From Lycocorax pyrrhopterus obiensis (lineage: Eukaryota; Chordata; Aves; Passeriformes; Paradisaeidae), in assembly GCA_014706295.1 (NCBI GenBank), contig JACSVZ010000022.1, forward strand, positions 4,358,830 through 4,422,829: a stretch of DNA of 64,000 nt, read 5' to 3'. This document shows positions 54,774-64,000 of the stretch, piece by piece; the first letter of the stretch is position 1, and each line of letters starts with the position of its first letter. The notes under the pieces were generated by a model that was not told the origin of the DNA, ran no database searches, and saw nothing but the letters and a program-made list of their open reading frames with translations. Made by a program: the position numbers and the translations under genes.

Positions 54774-55449
54774 CTGTAAAATTGAAATAGCACATATTTC
54801 AGTCTCAGCAATTAAATCTGACATATTTCAGGTAGCAAAGCCACAAATTTAACAGAGAATTTTAGGGCTTTTTTGCTTGCTTTCTTTGTTCAACAAAACA
54901 AAACACTGTTTAGGTGTCCTCTGAAAATATTCCACTGGTTTTCATATGTGACTCTCCTCTGTTTATGAATACAAACATTGCATAACCATTGTGATTAAGA
55001 TATCCCATTGAAAGCTCACATTCAAATAGTCTATACAGAAACCTGCTTTCCAAAATATGGCTCCAATCTCAAGACTCCCATACTCTTTCTGGGTGTCTTT
55101 ACTTGGGTTTAAGTCTTTTGCAGATAAAATGAGCAAACAAATCACAGAAACAGAGTATATAAAGCTAACCTTTCACATTCCTTCTCTTCCTCTCACAGGC
55201 ATTCTACAGTAATTATACATTATATAAACCAATCAGCTCTGTTTTAAAACCAATGAAGATATGTGAACCCACCATTCTTACCTAAGAGCTCCCCCAGACT
55301 GTTATTCCCCTTGCAGTTAATCTACAGAGTACTTGCAGAAAATCCAGATCAGCACAGTACTTAGTCAGCAATGATTTGCAGTGTCTGCAAACATGAAGAT
55401 AAATGTTCTCTTCCAGACTCACTACACACCTTAAACACCCCTGGGCTGA

Positions 55450-55969
55450 TGCTGTGGCTTAGGCCCAGTGGGCAGCTGGGGATAGGGGAGAGAATTGGGA
55501 GGGTAAAAGTGAGAAAATTCATGGGTTGAGATAAGCACAGTTTAATTAGTAAAACAAAAGCCACAGACACAAGCAAAGCAAAAGGAGGAATTCATTTCCC
55601 ACTTCCCCAGGGCAGGCAGGTGTTCAGCCATCCCCAGGACACCCAGGCTCCATCAGAGTAACATCACACCAATGTCACTCCCCTCCTCCTTTTTCCCAAG
55701 CTTTTTATGTGAGAATGATGCTGGATGGTCTGGAATGTCCCTGGGGTCAGTTGGGATCAGCTGTCCCCGCTATGTCCCTGCAACTCCTTGTGCACCCCCA
55801 GCTACTCCACCGGTGGGGTGAGGAGCAGGAGAGGCCTTGACCTTGTGTCAGCCCTGCTCAGTAACTAAAACGTGCCTGGGTTATCAGCACTGTCCAGCAC
55901 AAATCCAAACCACAGCCCATACCAGCTACTGGCAAGAAAATTTACTCTGCCCCAGTCCAAAGCAGCACA
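55450..55969 (-). mobile_element. Solo-like LTR of an avian ERVL-type endogenous retrovirus
   Basis: Read on the minus strand the element starts TGTGCTG at 55969 and runs through agctggtatggg, gctgtggtttggatttgtgc, gcacaaggagttg, gacagctgatcccaactgac and a TATA-like cacataaaaagctt. It continues with a taattaaactgtgcttatct block and ends ctgggcctaagccacagca at 55450. This order matches my memory of a widespread avian ERVL LTR. It is co-oriented with UQCC1. The flanking 5 bp (gctga and actgg) match at only three positions, so target-site duplication is not demonstrated. Confidence 0.75.
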
Positions 55970-56437
55970 ACTGGTAAGAAAACTTCATGGCATTCTGCCT
56001 CTAAGCACCGTGGCAGCAGCCATCAGCCAGCTGTAATCACCACGGGTACTCAAGCAAGCAATTTCCATTAATTAAGTATGCAGTACAGACTTTTTGCTAT
56101 CAACAAATTACTTTGAACCCATCTACTGCACATGAATCTCCTACAAATACTTGAGGAAATACAGCTGAGAGCCATTATAATCTGCAAAACTAATGAGACC
56201 AGGATGCTAACTCCAGCAAGGACTGGGAGAAGATCCTTGGGAGTGACACAAAAGCAGATAAACACAGCTCTCACCCCCCCAGCCTTCTGGGATGTACCTG
56301 TCCAGCTACTGACAGACATTCCTGCACAAGAAAATGTATCCATTCATTTTTTTGTCAGCTCCAACTGGATACACGTTCAGTATCCCGGCATTCCTAACAT
56401 GAAGCTGTGGTACATTGGGTTTCATAGTTTAATTACG

Positions 56438-56466
56438 TAAAAAAAAAAAAAACAACCAAAAAACCC
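56438..56466. repeat. A-rich run
   Basis: A run of 14 A is followed by caaccaaaaaacccc, just before a CR1-like tail in UQCC1 intron 3. It is low complexity. Confidence 0.7.
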
Positions 56467-56493
56467 CTTGTGCCTTTTTCAAATCCAACCTTG

Positions 56494-56550
56494 TAATTCG
56501 GACTAGATGATCTTGAAAGGTCCCTTCCAACCCAAACTATTCTATGACCC
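56494..56550 (+). mobile_element. Short CR1 LINE 3' tail
   Basis: The sequence aattcggactagatgatctt, gaaaggtcccttccaaccca and aactattctatgacc is the last 55 bp of a CR1 in sense orientation, antisense to UQCC1. The 5' side is truncated directly against an A-rich run. Confidence 0.88.
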
Positions 56551-57047
56551 TTGGATGCTCCCAATTTTCCCATAAGAACCTGTGAACAACCATTTCCTAT
56601 CCCACTTTTCAGTAGCTTTTATTACTTTTATAGGCCAGTATCATACATATGTTCCCTCGTTTAGAAGGGTCCTAAAATAGGCCGTTCTCATATTGAAACC
56701 TTTCTCCATTTCTGATCATTCTCTATAGCCTTCCTAGCACTAATACAGTAATTTTTGAAATGGCATGAATGATAAGTAAATACATATTAAGATACAGATT
56801 AAAAGTACAGATCCATACTCTGCACAAGTTGCTATACTTAATTAAAAACTAACTGTAAAGGTGACAAAAATTGGAGCTCTGAGACATAATCCATCCCTGT
56901 GTGTATCCACACACAAGCCTGAGCATTTGAGATAAAACACTCTGCACTTGTGCACTGTCCATGGATGGCTGTCAATGGCTTGAATCCTGCCATGCCCAGC
57001 ATTCAGGTAAATGGGGAGAAACACACCCAGCACTATTTTAATGTCTG

Positions 57048-57392
57048 TCAGCCACCCAGACAGCGTAAACACTGCCCAGGACCTCCTGTGACACTCAGTT
57101 CCTCCACTGAATGCTGGTCATCAAACCCGTTCACCATGCCCCCTCTTACCAATGTCTGCAGGGGCACATCGCACCATCTCCCACATGTCATGGACCCAGT
57201 GATTCCACCGACACGTACAGGGGTATTTAAACCAATTTTTAGTACCCTCTCTTCAGGATTATGCAATGCAATACTCTCAGCTACACTACAAATGACTCCT
57301 AACCCTTTATCATAACTCCATAATACCCCTTCGGCTAGGTAATGATAAGAACTGCTCAAGGCAGAACTTGTGTCCAATAACCACTGCCACAC
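57048..57392 (-). pseudogene. Unidentified coding-like ORF, possibly an ERV internal relic
   Basis: A 114-codon minus-strand open frame between two ERVL-like LTR pieces has a protein-like composition, rich in Gly, Val and Leu with few low-complexity runs. It includes VAESIALHNPEERVLKIGLN, VRVGGITGSMTCGRWCD and LVRGGMV. No start context, splice sites or family could be assigned. A second minus-strand frame overlaps its 5' end (DLVSVAVVIGHKFCLEQFL, then a stop), as if a frameshift had split an older reading frame. It shares strand with the LTR at 55.45-55.97 kb, which would suit retroviral internal sequence, but no retroviral motif is convincing. It may be chance. Confidence 0.3.
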
Positions 57393-57817
57393 TCACTAAA
57401 TCAACATTCATCTCCTCCACAGGAATTCAAATCACACTGAACCTCTAGTGAACCCAGGCAGAACTTCACTACACGCCTCTTATCTATAAATGCATTATGA
57501 AGTCTCCCTCAGTACAGGTTTTTCATTATGCAGAGAAAGTTAAAGACCAAAATTATCTCAATACATCTGTCGTTAGCTCATCACTAAAACAATGGCTAAC
57601 CAACAAGAAGGTTTTTCTAGGAAATGCCATGTTTCTTGATTCATTCTTCTGCAACTCAGCCTGGACTAGTTCAGGAGATGGAGAAGGTATTTAAGCAAAG
57701 AGTGCTTGGTTCAACCTATGCATAGAGGCCTGCAGCTCATCCTGCCAATGCCAGGACTGCAGCCAAATGCAATTAAACAATCCTATAAGTGTCTGTAAAA
57801 TCAGGTCTAGGAAACAC

Positions 57818-57878
57818 TGGGGTGAGGAGGGGGGAAGCTGTGTGGTGCTTAGTTGTCAGCTGGGCTAAAACCACGACA
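57818..57878 (+). mobile_element. 3' end of an ERVL-type LTR, opposite orientation
   Basis: The segment aagctgtgtggtgcttagtt, gtcagctgggctaaaaccac, gaca is the terminal part of the same avian ERVL LTR family as at 55.45 kb, but reads on the plus strand and ends in CA at 57878. Only about 60 bp is recognisable. The body of this LTR is missing or too diverged to see. Confidence 0.6.
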
Positions 57879-59531
57879 CAGAGAGAGAGAAAACTTCAAA
57901 AATGTATTTTATAGCTCACTCAAAACAAGCTCATCAAGACACTGCAAGGGACATAAGCCCACCTCAGGCTGCCTTTCCTGCTCAATACCTGAAATGCAGT
58001 GCTTAAAGCAAACAATCATTTTAATTTTGACACCAAACATAAATTGAAACATCTGGAGCTCACCATTAATTCCAAACCACTTTCCCACCAGGAGTGCATA
58101 GTCAAGTTCACATTTTAAAGATGAGTAAGTACTTCTCTACTCAAAATAATGAAGTTGCAGTCCAAAAACCCACCTCAAACCTACACTGTTGTAAACTGCT
58201 TCCTCTCGGGTCATAAATCCTGCCTGGCTTCTTACACCACGGCTATTTTAACGGGGAAGTTTCCCCATCCATCTTTCAACCCTTGTACCCCTCCCCTTGC
58301 CTTTTCCAATACACCAAAAGCAAATCTTGAGTCCTGCCCTGAAGATCTTCATGGCACCGCTGGCTTGTTTGATCTACTGTCTTGTCACCCACTGCTCTCC
58401 CAGATCTGCTCAGCAAGTGCTGCCTGTGCAGGTCTCAGAGAGCACTGCAGGCAGGAATGGGGATTAGGGGCATGCACCATATTTGGGAGCCCGGATTACA
58501 TCTTTAGCTCTGGCTGTGATAAATTGTGCAACCCCTTTGTATATGCTTCAATCTCCATCTGCAAAATGTTTGGTTTATCTCAATAGCTGAAAAACACCAA
58601 AAAATTGACTATAAGAAGGAAACCCTCTAGTTAAGAACTAAATGCAAAGAGCAGGCAGGGGTTCTTCCCCTGCACACTTCTGCTTCTACTTCATTTTTTC
58701 TGTCCATGTCAACATAACCAATTTAAAATCCTTCTTAGTATGTACCTCTAACTCCACACCAGCAAAATGCACTACTAGCTAGACAGTAAACTGGGATTAT
58801 TGTTTTCATGGAAGTTTTACCCATCAGTCCCTAACTCTTTTTCCTTCTGTCCTCTCATTTCTCATGCATGCATTCCATTTTGCCATCTTCCTCACACTGG
58901 GTTAACAAGAGCAGAATCAGGACATTTATTAGCTGAGAGATGCTAACATCCTTAGTTTAAGTGGTAAACTGATCTTATAGAATTGATTCATGCCTCAGAA
59001 AACTTCTATTCCAAGACAAAAGACAATACATGTACAAGACACATAGATGACAGATTAACAAAATAGCACAGATGAACAGTAAATTAGTACACAATAATTA
59101 GTAGCTGTTATTAGTAGACTGCATGACAATTTGCAGTGTTTAGCAGATAGCAAAACTGTCACCACGCATTATTCCCAAACTAAAGAATCAGGAAACATCC
59201 TGTCACTTCTAATATGTGTGGAAGGAACATCTGCCCCCAACACCTTGCCTTAATTTCTCTCCTCACTGGACGGAAGCCCTCAGCCTTGTCAATGGAACCT
59301 TCACCCTGATAACCCAACTGTAACTGCACCTTCCTATGCCAGCCCTTCATTTGCTGGAAAGGAACAGAATTCCTTCTCAAGTTACCAGACCCATTGTTCA
59401 CATTATGCTAAAACATCTTAGAGAAAGGTTGAATTCTCTCCTATGTGTTCTGAGAAGTGTTTTGCCTCCTGTTTCTGTAGAATCCCTAGCACATGTGCCC
59501 TCCAACAATAAAAATACTAAACTCTTCTCAC

Positions 59532-59636
59532 CTTATTTGTATTGTAAAAGGATCTGTTTTGCTGTGTGATGGCTCCATTGGCTTGAATCAATCCACCACA
59601 GAATTTAGAGAGTTGGAAGGGGCCAGCCTTGTGTCT
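59532..59636 (-). CDS. UQCC1: UQCC1 coding exon 3 (mitochondrial leader, second half)
   Basis: Thirty-five codons encode RHKAGPFQLSKFCGGLIQ, then ANGAITQQNRSFYNTNK. The segment is poorly conserved, but CGG, the NR-x-(F/Y) block and the exon length correspond to human ACGGSEQ and LNRKYHTTR. It contains no Asp or Glu and seven basic residues including one His, as expected for a matrix-targeting presequence. RSFY near the end could be a processing site of the R-3 type. The acceptor is tctactag and the donor gtgaga, phase 0 at both ends. Confidence 0.88.
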
Positions 59637-61198
59637 CTAGTAGAAATGATAAAAGAAAGGAAAAAAAATTAAGAGACTACAGATTTAACATTACATCAAC
59701 CACACGTAGTTTGCTTCCAAGTCAATTAATTCTGGCTAATCCTGAAAAATTCTGTACCACAAAAAGCACAAATTTATTATAACAAACTGTTACAAACAAA
59801 ATGGCTGTCCATGCTTAATGCTCCACACCACATTTTCCAGTGTTCCATAAATGTACTGATGGAATGGACTGGCAGAACACTGCACTCAAAAGCCACAGGC
59901 TCTCTGACTCTCACACTACTTCTAATTATGGGGTTTGTCTCTTAATAAAGAGTAATTGCTTCTTCTGCCTTAGCAGACAAACAGCTATTTTTATCTACAA
60001 CTTTATAGCCCATTCAATTGTCTTTGTGGCCAGGACTTGAGAAAACACAAATTGCAGTGTAAAAGCTACCACTACAGCCCCTGTAACTTTAGAGCACATG
60101 ACTTCTATCACAGACCTACTGCACGACAAAGAAAACTCTCCAGCAGGAGCGAGTGGGCTCCCCAGGAAAGAAGCTGCACACTGAACGGAACACTCTCACA
60201 GCCTCCTAGCACACCCAACTTAGCAGGACCTTATTTATCAATTAATTCAAACAAAATAAATATACTGTTCAGAGCAGTCATACCCAGACATGTACTGGTG
60301 GCTCAGAGTAAGCCCAACCTCATTAATAACTTCACAACTGCTCATTTCCACCTCTAGTCCCAATGTCACGTGCTACTGGTGTGGACTGGTGCTTTCATAG
60401 TAGGGTTGTGTCACAAAATCACCAGCAATTTTCCCAGGACTGGAAGATCTCCTCTGAAAAAAGATACTCAAGCCAAAGAGCTTACAGGGAAATTGAAGTC
60501 CGTACACCACGGCTCTATGACACAAGTTGTGATATACAGGAGGATAAAGAAGAGGCTTAACCCCATTTTGCTTCATTAAATGCAGGAAGGAAACTCAAGA
60601 AATTCACTCTCATTCTATTCCAAGAGCTGGCATCTATTCCCATTTTCTACACATTTTTCACCCCTTTATCATTAACTGCTATTACATGATGCTCTAGTTG
60701 ATCTACTCTGGACAGACACACTCTGGCACTATGCTGGCTGTCACACACCTGGGAGCCAAACTGCAAAGCTTCCACTGGTACAACACTAAATGTGCTGTGC
60801 AAGGTAAACACCTATCACTACTAGGAAGTCCAAGGCCACCATACAGTGGAGACGTTCTATAAAATAAAGTGCTCTCTAAAATAAAATGCTGGAAACTACA
60901 TGCAATCGTGACTGGCTTGTAATAGCTCATTTGGAAAAGTAACACCTCCATTTGGACTTCTGCATTTAATCTTCTCATGACAGATCATTTGGATCTATTA
61001 AAAGAGACACCTGGACATGTAATAAGAGTAGAGGCTCACTCTTACAGCAGCAGAGAGCTCTAGACTTGCCTTGATATTCCCACAATACAAGTGAAGACAT
61101 CACTTTTGGAAGCCTCTTTATTGAAAAACCATGACTTTTTCTTGATAATTTAAGAACATACAATTTTTCACACACTTTAACACGCTCTGATATCCTAC
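59637..61198 (-). other. UQCC1 intron 2
   Basis: The 1.56 kb intron has a gtagga donor and a tctactag acceptor. I see no recognisable repeat or gene in it. Confidence 0.85.
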
Positions 61199-61303
61199 CT
61201 GGAAAATACTGCAGAGCATCCGCCTACACTGGCCCGGGACTGCGGCGGTCTGTAGCAATCCACTGCATCCTGCTATCCATGGGGTTACTCCAGTCTGGCA
61301 GCT
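61199..61303 (-). CDS. UQCC1: UQCC1 coding exon 2 (mitochondrial leader, first half)
   Basis: Thirty-five codons encode SCQTGVTPWIAGCSGLLQT, then AAVPGQCRRMLCSIFQ. It aligns with the human leader after the short exon 1 (NQTSISQWVPVCSRLI). It has no acidic residues. It is bounded by a cgttgcag acceptor and gtagga donor and is phase 0 at both ends. An internal Met is present, but the reading frame is expected to enter from exon 1. Exact 5' boundary: agAGC is preferred because it keeps phase 0. Confidence 0.85.
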
Positions 61304-61399
61304 CTGCAACGAGGACACAAGCAATGAAGAAAAGGACCCAAATATGCAGAAATACTTTAACTGTCCTTCTGCTTCCACATTCATACAACAAGAACAACA

Positions 61400-61634
61400 T
61401 GGAGCTGTGTCGGGATGGGGGAGGGGTTAGGTTGGATATCAGGAAAGGTTCTTCCCCCAGGGGGTGCTGGGGCACTGAACAGGCTCCCCAGGGAATGGGC
61501 AGGGCCCCGAGGCTCCAGGAGCATTTGGACAACGCTATCAGGCACAGGGTGTTGGGATGTCTGTGCAGGGCTGGGCATTGGACTCAACGATCCTTGCGGG
61601 TCCCTTCCAACTCAGGATATTCCATCATTCTAAC
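61400..61634 (+). mobile_element. CR1 LINE 3'-end fragment
   Basis: The sense-oriented tail includes ggggttaggttggatatcag, gggggtgctggggcactgaa, caggctccccagggaatggg, aacgctatcaggcacagggt, ggactcaacgatccttgcgg and the terminal caggatattccatcattct. It is the same subfamily as the copies at 14.65 and 21.98 kb. It starts about 100 bp from UQCC1 exon 2, antisense to the gene. Confidence 0.93.
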
Positions 61635-62189
61635 AATCCTCAGATTCAACTCCCAACTTGTGCTTGACAGGAGTATAAATTTTGATTATAAAAATATTTT
61701 GCCTTCCAGTACAAGTATCCAACCCAAGTCTGATGGCAGAAACAGAAGGAAAGGAAATGGTGGGCTGTCTACATCACAAAACCACACCACAACTTCTCTG
61801 TCTACACAATAAATTCAAATGCTTAAGAAGTATTCGTCAATTGACTGAGTGAGCTCTAAAAAGCCCTCATCCAACTCAGCTTTTATGCATCTTTGTCTTA
61901 CTTTACTCAGGCACAGCTAAGAATTTTAGTATTCTAAAAGCACATATTGTCCTGATAAAATTCAGTGAAGATAATTATTTTCTGTCATGAAAATGTCAGC
62001 AATACAAAGAAGAGGGGGGGCTCTCTTTGTCTGCACTTTCTTTGCACCTTTTACTTTCTGCAATATTCAAGTTAGTACAATATTTGCCTCCTTCATACAT
62101 GCACTACATTAACATCGGAAATAATATGTATCTTATTAGAATGGAGATGCCTTTTTCTAATAAAAATAGCTTCATTTTTGGTTGGCCAC

Positions 62190-62400
62190 AAAGATGATTA
62201 AGAGACTGAAGCATCCAACATATGAGGAGAGGATTAGTTTCCAGAAAAGAAGACTTCAGGGAAATTTTATCAATTTGTATTAATACCTGGTGGGGTGGGC
62301 AGTCAGACTGTCCTTGGTGGTGCCCAGTGGAAGGACAACCATTAGAGCAGCAGATCTGCCCAGAGATAAGAAGAACAGACACAAACCAACCTGAGTTCCT
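62190..62400 (+). mobile_element. CR1 LINE internal 3' region fragment
   Basis: The segment ccagaaaagaagacttcagg, gaaattttatcaatttgtat, taatacctggtggggtgggc and ggtggtgcccagtggaagga is the CR1 segment ending in the conserved gtgcccagtg-caggac block, in sense orientation. It lacks the terminal 3' tail and is older than the nearby CR1 at 61.4 kb. Confidence 0.7.
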
Positions 62401-64000
62401 GTTCTCTTCCTGTGACCTACACAGTCACCGCTGTCCCTCAGGTGTGGCCATTGGCCTCGCAGGCTGTCCTTCAACTCCTCCCAGAGCTGCACTTTGAATT
62501 CATTAAGGGAACTGATTTGGGGTTTTAAAAAGTGCAAAGGGAGAGATGCTCTACCATGACAAATATGATTAGTGTTCACTGCTACTACACCTTCCCACTT
62601 CTACTGTAGCAAGACTACTCAGCCTTCTGATCTTTGGACGTAACACCACTGTCAGCAAGTGAAATTATGGAAATGCTACATTTCTATCCAAAAAACCATT
62701 TCAGCTGAGTCCCACAAAGTTCTTTTTGAGATAATCCAGTGTTCTGACATAAACAATTTAACAAACACTTCAGTAAGAAAGAAGTAACCTTTTTCTGTAA
62801 ACAATTACTCCAAGATTCCAAGGATATGACAGAAATTTTTGGAGGCTTTTTCTCTGTAACATGCACATGTTGGGATATGGCTTAGAGCTTCAACATGCTG
62901 AGGTTTAGAGCTGTTGAAAAGCACAACTGCAACAAAACTGGACAGACACATATGAAAACAAAAAATAAGCATACACACACTTAAAAACTGAGATGTGATA
63001 AACAATCCAGTAGTAAAGAAAACAGACACCAGGAGACAACAGGGAACACGAGAGGGTAAGGAATTTTCTCTAAGCCGGCATCACTGTCTGCAGAACACAG
63101 CCTTCCTTTCAAATTACAAGCGCTACTTTTGCTCCTCCCCTTCCCTGAAAGAAAATGTATCAAGCCTAAACTGGATTACTCAGGAATAGTCTGCAGTCAG
63201 CTGCCTTGTCAAGATAGAGATGAAAGAATATCACTAGTCTTCTAAATCCTCTCGGCAACCTTTAGGAAAGTCTTAGGTAGCAGACAAGCTATTTATCAAG
63301 GTATCTTGGGCAAAAGCCAGATTTATCATAATGCCAGTATTAAGGAGTAGAGCTGAAATGTCAGGGCTGCATCATACACCAGGAGCTCGAAGTCAGACAA
63401 AAAAACCACTGTCCTTATTTCCAGTAGAAGGAAGAAATGCAGAAAGTTTGAAGACTCGTTTTCATACAACTAGGCAACCATTAAATTCTAATGCAGAAAC
63501 AGGTGCTGAGAAATGCCAGGGATGAGCAGTTCTTGATCTGAAGCTGAGCATACTTCAGATTACAAAAATGGCAGATAACTACATCATCTCCTCTTTAAAG
63601 AGAAACCTTTCTGGTCAGGCTGAAAAATGAAATCAGCTTACTTTGCCACATGAATGCCAGCAGCAGGTGGGTGAGGAGCTGCCCAGGGACAGGTAAGCCC
63701 AGGAGGCAAATCCTTCCCCTTCAGAAGCAGGTTTTCATTGCAAACCCTGCCCTGGGGGTGCAGCGCCACAGACAGCTGAGCCCTTCTGGTGCCTCACTGC
63801 TTCCCTACTGCTCTCCCTGCTCCTTTCCTGCCTGGCTCCCCCCTCCCTCTTTGCTGACCATTGCCTCTTTAACGCTTTCAAACTGCAGAACCTGTTGCCA
63901 CTGTTCTGCTGCTCCAGCACTTGGATTACAGGGGCCAAGAAAAAGGCAGGCAACAAAGCAAGGACAAAGCACAGAGAAAGGGCAGGGGTGGGAGAAGAAA

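Larger units (their letters stand above)
54774..59531 (-). other. UQCC1 intron 3
   Basis: The 4.76 kb intron has a gtgaga donor and a ttttacag acceptor. It holds the ERVL-like LTR at 55.45-55.97 kb, a short CR1 tail at 56.49 kb, an unexplained coding-like ORF at 57.05-57.39 kb and an opposed ERVL-like LTR tail at 57.82-57.88 kb. From 58.0 to 59.5 kb I see nothing recognisable. Confidence 0.88.
18825..61303 (-). other. UQCC1: UQCC1 gene (coding exons 2-10, 3' UTR)
   Basis: Nine minus-strand exons join in frame into 294 codons ending in TGA; human UQCC1 is 299 residues including a short exon 1. The exons are 61303-61199, 59636-59532, 54773-54666, 52391-52319, 46567-46510, 40600-40492, 23955-23878, 22519-22406 and 19151-19017. 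Every junction has gt-ag sites. UQCC1 is the vertebrate homologue of yeast Cbp3, an inner-membrane mitochondrial chaperone that works with UQCC2 to stabilise new cytochrome b during assembly of respiratory complex III. Its conserved domain is Ubiq_cyt_C_chap. The gene appears intact within the window; exon 1, promoter and 5' UTR are not seen. Confidence 0.95.
61304..64000 (-). other. UQCC1 intron 1 (partial)
   Basis: At least 2.7 kb lie upstream of exon 2 on the gene strand, reaching the right edge. Two CR1 pieces occupy 61.40-61.63 and 62.19-62.40 kb. No ATG-bearing first exon of the expected form (a short Met-Ala-Leu-type leader followed by a gt donor) and no CpG-island promoter was found, so exon 1 is probably beyond 64000. 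The GC-richer end at 63.65-64.0 kb has no clear feature. Confidence 0.75.

Noticed and set aside
57048..57392. Reading the minus-strand ORF as a retroviral protease because of an LLDTS string and a GGITG string
   Set aside because: The spacing between the two strings (about 55 residues) and the DTS instead of DTG or DSG do not fit a retropepsin. I left the ORF unidentified.
61118..61384. Treating the 88-codon frame around UQCC1 exon 2 as a complete small gene starting at its own Met
   Set aside because: Homology to the UQCC1 leader begins at the cgttgcag acceptor and ends at the gtagga donor; residues outside do not match.
63735..63956. A minus-strand 73-codon frame at the right edge as UQCC1 exon 1
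   Set aside because: Its sequence does not resemble a UQCC1 leader start, it contains acidic residues, and it is not in a CpG island with a donor in phase 0.

Overview
The window is vertebrate nuclear DNA, almost certainly from a bird. The evidence is a high density of CR1 LINE 3' ends, which carry the typical avian tail (ggtcccttccaacccaaaccattctatgattct), together with LTRs that resemble avian ERVL and ERVK elements, compact introns, and exons that translate to diverged copies of two human chromosome 20q11.22 neighbours. No prokaryotic feature, rRNA, tRNA or CRISPR array was seen.

Two protein-coding genes lie on the minus strand. FAM83C contributes its first two coding exons (10007-9453 and 2354-2187); the rest of the gene runs off the left edge. 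UQCC1 contributes nine consecutive coding exons between 61303 and 19017, with a 3' end and polyadenylation signal near 18842. These correspond to exons 2-10 of a ten-exon gene. The short first coding exon was not found and is probably beyond the right edge. The UQCC1 exons join in frame into 294 codons plus a stop, with no internal stop or frameshift. The order and shared strand of FAM83C and UQCC1 match the mammalian EIF6-FAM83C-UQCC1-GDF5 block.

Region by region: 1-2186 is FAM83C intron 2; 2355-9452 is FAM83C intron 1, with a GC-rich, CpG-enriched patch near 5.5-5.95 kb; 10008-18824 is intergenic and holds three CR1 pieces and two copies of an unclassified repeat of about 130 bp; 18825-61303 is UQCC1, whose 16.5 kb intron 7 is the largest gene-free stretch; 61304-64000 is part of UQCC1 intron 1. 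Transposable elements explain part of the non-coding sequence: about a dozen CR1 fragments, an ERVK-like LTR (about 19.28-19.95 kb), an ERVL-like LTR (55.45-55.97 kb) plus the tail of a related LTR in the opposite orientation (57.82-57.88 kb), and an old 175 bp hAT-like element at 49.27 kb with visible inverted ends and degraded 8 bp flanking repeats.

The two genes have unrelated jobs. FAM83C is a cytosolic DUF1669 scaffold of the family that anchors casein kinase 1. UQCC1 is a mitochondrial chaperone for cytochrome b and complex III assembly. They are neighbours by conserved synteny, not by pathway. I found no convincing new biological system. The items most worth following are the unclassified repeat pair, an unexplained coding-like minus-strand ORF at 57.05-57.39 kb between the two ERVL-like LTR pieces, the CpG patch in FAM83C intron 1, and the possibility that UQCC1 introns carry GDF5 regulatory DNA. 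Comparisons with human proteins are from memory, not from a search.
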